64,000 bases of DNA. It comes from Chaunax sp. Z400 (taxonomy: Eukaryota > Chordata > Actinopteri > Lophiiformes > Chaunacidae). The DNA is taken from assembly GCA_037577475.1 (NCBI GenBank), contig CM075187.1:1799046-1863045 (forward strand), given 5' to 3'. Both the position numbers and the translations under genes were made by a program. Below are positions 55,330 to 64,000 of this stretch, piece after piece. The first letter of the stretch is position 1. Each line of letters starts with the position of its first letter. The notes beneath the pieces are model-generated. The model did no database searches and was not told the DNA's origin. It saw nothing but the letters and a program-made list of their open reading frames with translations.

Positions 55330-55600
55330 GTCTCTATCCCTACAAACCCCTCAAAGTGGCCAATTAAGCATCAAAAGGGCATGCTGCATGGCTAATGTGG
55401 GCGAAAGGTGTGAGATTTCTCGTCAGGCCCCTCCGGGGGCTCTTTATTGGGCTGCTGCAGAGCCGTCTGATCCCCGGCCCTGGCTGTATATTGGCAGCTG
55501 TTAACTGTGGAGCACAAGGGGATCTGTGCAGTTAAAGCAAATGGCCAAAGATGTGACACCTGGGAGGTGGAGGAGCATCGCTGCTGAAGCTGATCTGGGA
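55330..55600 (+). promoter_or_regulatory. Candidate conserved non-coding block upstream of tbx16
   Basis: GC-richer, complex, non-repetitive sequence in AT-rich surroundings, lacking any open frame of note. The label is only a guess from sequence texture; conservation cannot be tested here. Confidence 0.2.
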
Positions 55601-55654
55601 GCAGAAACCACTCATCCCATCATCCATCTTTATTCACTCTGGGAACATGGAGGT

Positions 55655-55920
55655 TCTGGAGTCTGAGGGTATTTTATTTTAATTCACCTTAAAAGGTGTT
55701 TGAATGCAACACAAGATCCAAATGTTTAATATCAAGATTTACAGCTTTCTGTCAGATGAGGCTCCTGTTGGTCTTAGAGCGAAGTGTAAAGAAATAATAA
55801 TAAATAATATTCTTTAAGGTTTACCAAACTCTGAGGTCACAGAAACAGTGAAATATTAGAATAAAATAGGAGATAAATGTAGAATAAATGTCTAAAATGA
55901 CATTTTGTAAAGAGTTTTTC
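55655..55920 (+). repeat. Dispersed repeat, copy of the 46940 family
   Basis: GAGTCTGAGGGTATTTTATTT, TTTCTGTCAGATGAGGCTCC, GTTGGTCTTAGAGCGAAGTG and GTAGAATAAATGTCTAAAATGACATTTT follow the order seen at 46940-47290. Confidence 0.7.
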
Positions 55921-57590
55921 ATGGTTTTCTCTGCTTTCACCAAATGTTAGAGATAAATTGGACTGAATAATGACATCATACATATGACGCTTCATGGTTT
56001 GTGCAAATGAAAAATTAGCATAACATTTTTTTCTAATAAAATATTTAAAATATTTTTCCCAACGAAAAAAAAAGACAAATCCTCCAATCCAGGCAGGAGG
56101 AGGCTGATGAGGAGCTCTCTTCTCGGCGTCCTATTGGTCACATGTGATGATGAGAGAGTAAAACTGCAGAAGAAGAGAGTCTACAGATTCTACCAACATT
56201 CAAACCACATTTCTACGACGTTTTATCACAAAGATATGAATAAAAACATGATAGAAATGTTGCAGCACCTCCACAGACCTCTCTGGACCAGGTCCACCGT
56301 GGCTCCCTGACATCTCCTGATTCAGATCTTGGGGCCTCTCTGGGATCCGTTCCTCAGAGAAACCGGGTACTGAGGCCTTCAGCAGTCCCACCTGTCACCT
56401 CCAGACCCAGTGTGTAATGGGTTTGACACTGTCGCTGCTGAAACGTACACCTCAGCTCTGACTCACACACTGGAGCTGAAACAACCTGCAGAGACTCAGC
56501 CAGGATCTGTTTCTCCTCATGAGCCCAGAGGAGCTGAAAACCACACCCAACCTGTGATTAATAACTCCAACACAACGAGTCTTTCATGAGGAGGACAGAA
56601 ACACGTCGCACCTCCTTAAGGCCAATGCTCCTGCATTTAAACCAAACGACTGCACTGGGATCAGTTTGAGTGCATCGTTCTAAACTGGAGGTTATTATCC
56701 TTTTACTCTGTATCGACCCTGCAGAGCGGCCTGAGAGAGGCTCGTCAATACTTCGACGCTTTCTAGCCTCCCTTTATGGACACTTAGCTGCTCGTCCTGC
56801 AGCTGTGACCCTTTTCTGAGCTGCACACCTTCTGGTTCCTCACCTCAAAGAGCCGAGCTGACAGAAGCCATTGTATGCAGACATGAGAACAATGAGACCT
56901 GCTGGTAAAGACTGGAAGCATGCTGTTCCTCTATGCTAATGGCTGCAGTGTTTTGCATGTGTTTTGTGTGGTAGCATGCTGCAGAGACAGGTCTGCAGGA
57001 TCCTCAAGATCCCTCCTGTCCCATTCAGGCCTGACTTGGGCTCATGGTGCTAACTGGCTGTTAATCGCCTGAATGCAGAAACCGGCCTCTTCAAGGGAAA
57101 CTAGCCTAATGAGATTATCTATCGGAGTGTGGGTCTGTCTAGACACACCAATACACAAGCAGCACCTCCTCTAGCCTGCAGCCTCCTCTGCAGGGTTAAG
57201 GACGCCCTCAGGTAAACGTTACCTCCAGAGAGAGTTATCGTTACATCATGATGGGTTTACACACCCGCTGTCAGTTCACTGATGGAGACAGGTGAGAACA
57301 GGGTGACTCGATCTGATTCCAGATCAGTATGAGGTCATAGATTCTATGAAAACACACAGGATCATCTGCTTTAGACTCACCCTCCACTGTTTGTGTTGAA
57401 TGTGTCACACTGGGCGTTTACCGCCTTGCACAAACACACTAAACACCGTGTTCGTGTGCAGTTGTGTCTGTGTGAACGATATTTACAGTCTGGTGCCGCG
57501 TCAGCCCCGATCTGCAGCATGCAGGGGCGTCCATGTTTGTTTTAAAGTCTCTTAGCAGTTAATAAAGATGCGTTTCCCCCGTCCCCCTTC
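55921..57590. other. tbx16 upstream region, no gene seen
   Basis: Non-coding. A complex, non-repetitive stretch at about 56870-57190 is another enhancer candidate by texture only. No RNA gene or tandem array is visible. Confidence 0.4.
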
Positions 57591-57599
57591 CTGTGGGGA

Positions 57600-57845
57600 C
57601 GGTATCAGGGCTCTGTTAAGTCTCTTTGATTTCCAGCAGCCTCCAATCACAGCAGGGCTCTGACTCTTCCTTGTGCTACTTCAAAGTGTGGGAATGCTTC
57701 TCTGACCCCGCCCACCCTGTGGCTCCCTTAAAAGTCATGGTCACCCCTGTCTGCAGGACTCTGCTGCTGGACTCCCTGACCTGCTGGACTTTTGTACCCA
57801 TGAGCTGAAGAAACACTGGATATCCCCGATCCTTGGACCTGAAGC
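57600..57845 (+). promoter_or_regulatory. tbx16: tbx16 proximal promoter and 5' leader
   Basis: Seen in order: CTTTGAT at 57624-57630 (TCF/LEF type), CCAAT at 57643-57647, AAGTGTGG at 57684-57691 (like a T-box half site), CCCCGCCC at 57706-57713 (GC box), and TTAAAAG at 57728-57734 (TATA-like). A start near 57760 would give a leader of about 85 bases. Wnt and T-box input on tbx16-type genes is known, but use of these sites is inference. Confidence 0.5.
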
Positions 57846-57861
57846 ATGCAGGCCATCAGAG
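57846..57861 (+). CDS. tbx16: tbx16 exon 1
   Basis: 16 coding bases, MQAIR plus one base, before a GTGAGT donor. This short first coding exon is supported by phase with exon 2 and by MQAIRDLK. Confidence 0.85.
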
Positions 57862-60227
57862 GTGAGTGTCGGCTGCTTTCCCAGACTTCTCCTCAGAGGA
57901 GCACGGCTGTGAACAATCTCATTCATTCCAGACTTGAAGCCCAACTTCGGCGGCCCTCCTCCCTCCTCTATGGCTCCTGGCCCTGATGCCTATCTCCAGG
58001 GCAACATCAGGATGACTCTGGAGGACCCTGACCTGTGGAAGACCTTCCATGAGATAGGAACAGAGATGATCATCACCAAACCGGGCAGGTAAGATGGAAG
58101 AAAAGGAGTGAAGTATTTGGGTTGTTTGGTTTTTGCAGACTCATGTGTTCCCTTCATTGTTCCAGGAGGATGTTCCCACACTGTAAGGTCAACCTTTCTG
58201 GTCTAATTCCATGTGCAAAGTACATCCTCCTGGTTGATATGGTCCCTGAGGATGGATTCAGGTATAAGGTGAGAGAGAAAAGGCTTCTCTTACTGGTTAC
58301 CAGTATCTCCAGACAAGACCCCCCAGTTTATCACCCCCTGACATTGTACTTCAAAGGGTGCTATCTCTTCCTGTTTTTCTGTCGCCTGCTGGGAGCCCAG
58401 TGTACAGCCCCCCTATCTCTGTGGGAGGTGCTGGCCGGCTCCCCTCTGTGGGAAGATGTAGCTCCTTCTCTGAATCATCTTTGACCAGTTATCTCCTTTC
58501 CTACAGTGGAATAAAGAGAAATGGGAGGTGGCAGGAAAAGCGGAGCCCCAGCCTCCCTGCAGGACCTACCTCCACCCCGATTCTCCGGCCCCTGGGAGCC
58601 ACTGGATGAAGCAGTCCGTCTCCTTCCTCAAGCTCAAACTCACCAACAATACTCTGGACCAGCACGGACATGTGAGTAGGAGCAGTCAGGGCGTCATCTC
58701 CAAATGTTGGTTCTGAGAAGTCTAAAACAAACTCTGCTCCTTTCTGCAGATCATTTTACACTCCATGCATCGCTATCACCCTCGCTTCCACATCGTGCAG
58801 GCAGACGACCTCTTCAGCGTCCGCTGGGGCGTCTTCCAGACCTTCACCTTCCCTGAGACGTCCTTCACAGCCGTCACAGCCTACCAGAACACCAAGGTCA
58901 GTCTCTGCTGAGCAGACTGCTGCTGGACGCCACGCTGTCCACGGTTTTAAACTCCATCTCCTTCGTCATAGATCACAAAGCTGAAGATCGATCACAACCC
59001 GTTTGCAAAAGGTTTCCGGGATGAAGGCACGAATAAAAAAAGGTGGGTAGGTGGGAGGTGTTTGATTCAGTTGCTTTATTTTCCTGAAGTTGTTCTGACG
59101 ACGCTGATGTTCCTGATATTTGCAGGAGAGCGACCAAGAACCCAGCCTGCATCGAGAAACGAGCCAAGATGTCAGACAGTCTGAACTCTGAGGAGGACAG
59201 TCCACCAGGTGAGACTCCTCCTCCTCTAAACAGCTGTTATTAAAATAGAATCCTAAATGATGATGTCATATCTGTGGGGGTATATTAAGACTAAACATGG
59301 TCTGATAGCCGAATGCTAACCTGTTTGTCTTGTGCTAGCACCCTGCTAACATGCTAAAGTCAGTTTTAGCATCAGTCCTCGTTCTGAGAGTCACAGTTTA
59401 TGACGTTTAGTCTGATGTAAATTATATTCTAAATACATTTAAATGGAAGATAATTCTGTAAATTCTCCCTGTTTCCATGGTAACACTTGTGTCCATGGTG
59501 ACTGAAGGGATGTGACGTAGTGAGGTAAGAGAGGGAGAGAGGGCCACCTCAGGAGGTTAATGTTGTCCTAAACTGATCTCCTGTCAGATTTCTGCCGGTC
59601 ATCATTCGAGGGATTTGATGGAGAGGAAGGAGAGCTGCCCAAGAGGAAGGAGGCCGATGGCGTCAAAGAGGAGCGTTACTCCCCGTGGGCTGCAGAGAGG
59701 GAGCACAGGACTGACTCTCCTGCAGGAGCGGACCCCAGAGACCTTTACAACAGCGAGCAGCTTGTTCCTGCTCCGGCTACCTACCAGCCGTACCGGTGAG
59801 TCCTGCTAAAATCAGCCAATAGGAGTGTCACGCCGCCATGATGAGCAGAACCCTGACCAGGTTCTTCTTTTACAGGATCCAGGAGTACGGAAAGTCTCCC
59901 TCCTCCAGCAGCAGCGGGTCCAGAGTCCCTGACGTCGCCACCGTCCCAGATCACGACTCCTCTAAGCCACGCCCCCATGAGATCGGCCCCCAGGACTACA
60001 CCGGGGTCCTCAACGTGACCAAACCGGGGGTCATCGGGCACCACATCTACAGCCCGTATGGCACAGAGCAGCCACTGGGCCAGTGGAGCGGCCCCGGGCC
60101 CACCCAGTATCCCCCTCCTCACCACCTGACCGCCGACTACACCACACAGGCTGTGCATCATGGCTATCACCATGGCAACATGGCGGAGTGGAGCCAGTAC
60201 CCGCTGTTTTCGTACTCCTGCTGGTAA
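57846..60227 (+). CDS. tbx16: T-box transcription factor Tbx16 (VegT family)
   Basis: Nine exons join in phase to 1302 nt, 433 aa. The protein is a sequence-specific DNA-binding activator of paraxial mesoderm genes. It begins MQAIRDLKPNFGGPP. The T-box runs from about residue 34 to 213 (TLEDPDLWKTFHEIGTEMII, GRRMFPHC, WNKEKWEVAGKAEPQPPCRT, HWMKQ, LTNNTLDQHGHIILHSMHRY, FTFPETSFTAVTAYQN, KITKLKIDHNPFAKGFRD). The C-terminal half carries VPDVATVPDHDSS, HHIYSPYGTEQ and the ending WSQYPLFSYSCW, features shared with VegT/Tbx16 rather than with Tbx6 or Brachyury. The start is the first ATG below the promoter signals. The paralogue tbx16l/tbx6l is the main alternative. Confidence 0.9.
57932..58088 (+). 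CDS. tbx16: tbx16 exon 2
   Basis: DLKPNFGGPPPSSMAPGPDA and the T-box start TLEDPDLWKTFHEIGTEMII; donor GTAAGA. Confidence 0.94.
58166..58268 (+). CDS. tbx16: tbx16 exon 3
   Basis: RMFPHCKVNLSGLIPCAKYI and LLVDMVPEDGFRYK within the T-box. Confidence 0.95.
58507..58671 (+). CDS. tbx16: tbx16 exon 4
   Basis: 55 codons from WNKEKWEVAGKAEPQPPCRT to LTNNTLDQHGH, T-box core. Confidence 0.96.
58750..58896 (+). CDS. tbx16: tbx16 exon 5
   Basis: 49 codons, IILHSMHRYHPRFHIVQADD and ETSFTAVTAYQNTK; DNA-contacting part of the T-box. Confidence 0.96.
58972..59042 (+). CDS. tbx16: tbx16 exon 6
   Basis: ITKLKIDHNPFAKGFRDEGT and NKK, the end of the T-box; donor GTGGGT. Confidence 0.95.
59126..59208 (+). 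CDS. tbx16: tbx16 exon 7
   Basis: Basic tail ATKNPACIEKRAKMSDSL then acidic NSEEDSPP. Confidence 0.92.
59240..59465 (-). repeat. Dispersed repeat, inverted copy of 15950-16235
   Basis: In tbx16 intron 7, ATCCTAAATGATGATGTCAT, GAATGCTAACCTGTTTG, CTAGCACCCTGCTAACAT, TAAAGTCAGTTTTAGCAT and TCTGAGAGTCACAG are the reverse complement of the intron 22 copy. Confidence 0.7.
59588..59795 (+). CDS. tbx16: tbx16 exon 8
   Basis: Acidic/basic linker from FCRSSFEGFDGEEGELPKRK to APATYQPY, in phase with both neighbours. Confidence 0.9.
59876..60227 (+). CDS. tbx16: tbx16 exon 9 (activation region, stop)
   Basis: IQEYGKSPSSSSSGSRVPDV through WSQYPLFSYSCW and TAA. The closing motif is characteristic of the VegT/Tbx16 group. 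Confidence 0.94.
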
Positions 60228-60387
60228 GGGGGGTCCAGAAGGGACCGAGGGGGACTTTGCATGCCCAGACGAGGCTGGGGGCCACAGAAGGAGCCGCCTG
60301 ACCTCCGTTACAGTCGATCTATTGTTGTCTATTTATTTTCTATTTCATGTCATCTCCAAGTGAAAATATTATTTTTGTAAAAAAGAG

Positions 60388-60397
60388 AATAAATAAA
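60388..60397 (+). terminator. tbx16: tbx16 polyadenylation signal
   Basis: Two overlapping AATAAA hexamers about 160 bases after the stop. Another AATAAA lies at about 60447. Confidence 0.75.
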
Positions 60398-60984
60398 ACA
60401 TAAGTGTGTAATTCTATGTGTGTGTTTAAACTGGTGTGAGCTGAAAATAAAAACATTAACACCTGGTTTGTGTATAAATGTTTCATTTTTACCACCTGAA
60501 GGGTTTTTCAGAGCTTTATATAACTTTAGGCTTCGTTATTAACTTTTAAAATCTCTAAATTCACCTTTTAACTCGTATAGAACTTAATGTCAAAGTGTTT
60601 TATATGAACATTTACAGCACAGTCTCAGCTTTCTGGAGATTTGACATAAATGTGTGGCTGGTTGTGTTAGTGGAGGGAGAGATAATTACTCCAGGTGTTT
60701 GGTGTTAAAACTGATTACTTTCTCCCTCATATATGGGAGAGTGACGGACCTGGGAACAGTCTGCCTGGGGAGGCCGGCTGTTTGAGTCTAAAGGCTGTTT
60801 GAGGGGTGTCTGTGTTTTATGTTCTTGTGTTAAATTTATTTTATGTGTTTGTTAAAATTAAAAACCTGTTCTAAACGTCGTCATCGCTGCTGTGTCACTG
60901 AGAGCTTCAATGCTACATGCTACATGCTACAATGTGACATTACATTTACTCTCTGTCAGAATCGATTTGTTTCTTAATGGGTTT

Positions 60985-61050
60985 AACAAAGTCAGAGGAA
61001 TATTAGAATAAAACAGTAGATAAATGTAGAATAAATGTCTAAAGTGACAT
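60985..61050 (+). repeat. Fragment of the 46940/55655 dispersed repeat
   Basis: AATATTAGAATAAAACAGTAGATAAATGTAGAATAAATGTCTAAAG matches the end of the 55655 copy. Confidence 0.65.
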
Positions 61051-62200
61051 TTTTTTTGGTTAAAAGTGTTTTGGGAGGATTAGAAGAAGATTCATGGTCT
61101 CCTGAAGGTCACAAACAATCTGAGAATAAGGAGGTGAAAGAGGAGAATTAAACATGAAACATATACATACAACATATTAACAGAAACATGGTAAAAACAC
61201 GTCTGTGTCCACAGACCTGATCGTAGATGGAAGGTGTAATTATTTTAAGCTGAACATGTTAAAGTTATGATGATGAACTTCTTTTTTACATGAAGGGCCC
61301 TAAACTGACCCGGGAGCCTCGTCAGCACCTCCTCTGGAGCTGTGTTTGTGTTTGCTCTTTGTTGGAGTAATGAGGAGCACTGTGAGCTCCGACAGGCCCA
61401 GCAGGCATTAAAGACGTGGTGTTACTGTGTCTCCGCTTCACCTGCTGAGGTTTACCCACCGGCATCATAAAGCTCTGCTCGGCCCTCCTTCTCCATCTCA
61501 ATGAGCCTTAGAAAGCATGAAAATGGGCTGTTGGCTCAATTTCACCACTGAAAACACTCTCCTCCACCCAGAGGGGGAGATGAGCTGCTAATGACTGCTG
61601 TAAAGTCCAGGAGGAGGAGGAGGAGGAGGAGGAACTGCTCTTATCTTGGAGGCCTCTGGAACCAGTATACGGTTCCATATGCATACATACATAAGGAGAT
61701 GGTTCATAACTGGTCTATTTTATTCTTTATTTATCTTTGTCTAATCTTCTATTTTATTTTAGAATTTTTCTCTAATTTATTAAATTTGTGAAGTATTTTA
61801 TGTTTATTTTATTTTATGTTATTTATTAATTGATTATTTATGAAATTATGTTTGTTTATTTTATTTTCATTTTTTCAATTTTATTTCATCTTTATTTCAT
61901 TAATTTCAATGTTTATTTTTTACATTTAGATTTGGTTCATGTTAAATTTAATTTATCTTATATTTACTTCCTTTTTTCTGTATTTTATTTTATTTTATTT
62001 TATTACGTTTGTATTTATGCTGTGTAGGATTGAGGGGCTGACAAACTCTCATTCTCATTGTATAACCTGCTGTTATACAAAAACTAATGTTGACGTATTT
62101 CCAACAGTTCCTGATCCTGAAGAAAACCATCAGTGAAACGTAGTTTTTCGAGAATAACTATCAAACTAATAATGATACCAATGTTTTCCTGGTCCAGGAT
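61051..62200. other. tbx16 downstream region, no gene seen
   Basis: A complex stretch at about 61290-61580 is non-repetitive and could be regulatory. A (GGA)n tract lies at about 61609-61632. A strongly T/A-rich tract (TTTATTT words) runs from 61720 to 62010. Confidence 0.4.
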
Positions 62201-62467
62201 TCACATGATGAGGGTCAGACTCTCAGGGTCGACCCTCCGGTGGTTTCAGGTGACATGAGGGGGAAACTGACTTGGTGGAGGTTCATGTTCTGAGTGGCGT
62301 CTAGTTTTGATATATTGAAAGATGTAAAACTAAAACTTATATTTCTATATTTATATAGACATTCTGTCCTTTTTGAATATATACTTAAACTCCTCCTGAT
62401 GCTATGTGACCATCTATTATATATAATATACAGTAAACCTCCCTGATGCAGCAGCTCTGTATCGTCT

Positions 62468-62774
62468 GTCACACACACACACCCTGACACACACACACAC
62501 ACACACTCTGACACACACACACACACACACTCTGACACACACACCCTGACACACACACACACACACACTCTGACACACACACACACACTCTGACACACAC
62601 ACACACACTCTGACACACACACACACACTCTGACACACACACACACTCTGACACACACACACACACACTCTGACACACACACACACTCTGACACACACAC
62701 TCTGACACACACACACACACTCTGACACACACACACACACACACACACACTCTGACACACACACACACACTCTG

Positions 62775-62806
<32 letters not shown>

Positions 62807-62954
62807 ACACACACACACACACACACTCTGACACACACACACACTCTGACACACACACACACACTCTGACACACACACACTCTGACACACACACACACCC
62901 TGACACACACACACACACCCTGACACACACACACACCCTGACACACACACACAC
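62468..62954 (+). repeat. (CA)n with CTCTGA interruptions, microsatellite
   Basis: ACACACAC blocks separated by CTCTGAC or CCCTGAC words. The long Cys/Val frames on the minus strand are artefacts of the repeat. Confidence 0.97.
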
Positions 62955-63717
62955 TCACTCTGCTTAGCTCTGCATCAGTGGCTCGTTTGGCCCTTTAATT
63001 GCTCTGATAACGGTCCAGCTAAGAGCTCCGGATCGACCTGGTCTCGGTGCCGGTCTGAAGTGTCCCCCTGGTGCTGCTGAATGTAGGACTGATGCATAAA
63101 CAGGTTGTTGGTTGTTGATCGTGGAGGTCCGGCGCTGGTGTCAGCAGACATCAGGGTGGGGGGCTGGCACAGGGGTGTGAAACCAGGACTGGGTGGGGGT
63201 AACAGATGTAGATGAAACAGCCTGCAAGAGGAAGGCAGCCTTCATAAAGCTGGTGGAGCCAAATGGAGAGGAACCAGTAGAGACTGGGAGGAAGAAAGTA
63301 GCTCAGCTGATGGATTTTACTTTTATACTGCAGTCATTTTATTTTATGTTTATGCACCAAAGACAAATAAAAAAAACTATGATCCTGATATTTTATATAA
63401 AACTGTTGAATTCTGCTTCGACTTTGACTTTGACTGCTTCCTCAGGCCTCAGGAGGATGTTCAAACACTGAGGTGTTTTATTATCATGTCTGTTGGTTGT
63501 TTATTTGTCAGCAGGATTACTTGAAAATCTATGAACCAAATTTCACTAAATGATCTGGAGGGGGGGGATAAGATCTTTTAATCCCACTTTCTTTCCTAGA
63601 TAAGATAATTTACATTTTCCTCAACTACACAAAAACTACTGAAGTGACTCCCTGAGACTTTGTGGAGGCTTCAGACAAACTTCACCAACATGTAGGACTG
63701 ACTTTGGAGGAAAGCAG
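62955..63717. other. Intergenic, no gene seen
   Basis: No convincing gene. A 92-codon open frame at 63193-63471 has no recognised domain or splice context. A degenerate dispersed-repeat fragment (CAGGATTACTTGAAAA) lies at about 63513. Confidence 0.4.
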
Positions 63718-64000
63718 CATGAAATACAGGTTAGCATGAAATACAGGTTAGCATGTAATACAGGTTAGCATGAAATACAGGTTAGCATGTAATACAGGTT
63801 AGCATGAAATACAGGTTAGCATGAAATACAGGTTAGCATGTAATACAGGTTAGCATGAAATACAGGTTAGCATGAAATACAGGTTAGCATGTAATACAGG
63901 TTAGCATGAAATACAGGTTAGCATGAAATACAGGTTAGCATGAAATACAGGTTAGCATGAAATACAGGTTAGCATGTAATACAGGTTAGCATGTAATACA
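63718..64000 (+). repeat. 17-bp minisatellite, cut by window end
   Basis: Seventeen head-to-tail units, the last incomplete, of GAAATACAGGTTAGCAT or its GTAATACAG variant. There are no spacers, and the array continues beyond the window. Confidence 0.98.

Noticed and set aside
62215..62958. Minus-strand Cys/Val-rich frames up to 247 codons
   Set aside because: Derived from the (CA)n/CTCTGA microsatellite.
63193..63471. 92-codon open frame near the right end
   Set aside because: No recognised domain and no promoter or splice context; its end overlaps low-complexity ACTTTGACTTTGACT sequence.

Overview
This window is vertebrate, almost certainly teleost fish, nuclear DNA. It holds three intron-containing genes with GT-AG splice sites, long introns rich in simple-sequence satellites, decayed Tc1-like transposons and several dispersed short repeat families. 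The percomorph-style compactness and the VegT/tbx16-type T-box gene point to a ray-finned fish; the species cannot be named from the sequence. Nothing is bacterial, and there is no CRISPR array or operon.

Layout. (1) 1-1738: intergenic, with a broken Tc1-like transposase. (2) 1739-3631, minus strand: a complete four-exon neurofilament light chain gene (nefl, 550 aa) with a TATA box and a CRE-like site. (3) 3700-5400: the head-to-head intergenic region between nefl and cabin1. (4) About 5400-52330, plus strand: cabin1, encoding calcineurin-binding protein 1, the Hir3-like subunit of the HIRA H3.3 chaperone complex. I traced one untranslated first exon and 37 coding exons by phase-consistent splicing. 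They join to 6627 nt (2208 aa plus stop), against my recollection of about 2220 aa in human. The start codon sits alone at the end of exon 2. Exons 2-27 are fairly dense (6.0-19.0 kb). The second half is stretched by large introns: intron 27 (4.7 kb, MITE-like elements and a candidate cassette exon), intron 30 (10.5 kb, a 3.5 kb TACTCTG/TACTCTA minisatellite and a candidate internal promoter with first exon), and intron 35 (4.4 kb, three different tandem arrays including 2.1 kb of CA/CAGA). (5) 52.3-57.6 kb: an intergenic region with dispersed repeats and unique stretches that could hold tbx16 enhancers. (6) 57846-60227, plus strand: a nine-exon T-box gene (433 aa), best called tbx16 (spadetail/VegT family). 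(7) 60.4-64 kb: downstream DNA with a CA/CTCTGA satellite and a 17-bp tandem repeat cut by the window end.

The three genes do not form a pathway. nefl is a neuronal cytoskeletal gene, cabin1 a broadly acting nuclear regulator (histone deposition, calcineurin and MEF2 repression), and tbx16 a mesoderm transcription factor. Their order is a synteny marker. The very long open frames in the satellites (up to 1236 codons) are composition artefacts. I found no evidence of a wholly new biological system. The best leads are the possible 87-bp cabin1 cassette exon at 23010-23096, the candidate internal promoter and first exon near 30.1-30.57 kb, and the higher-order structure of the intron-30 minisatellite.
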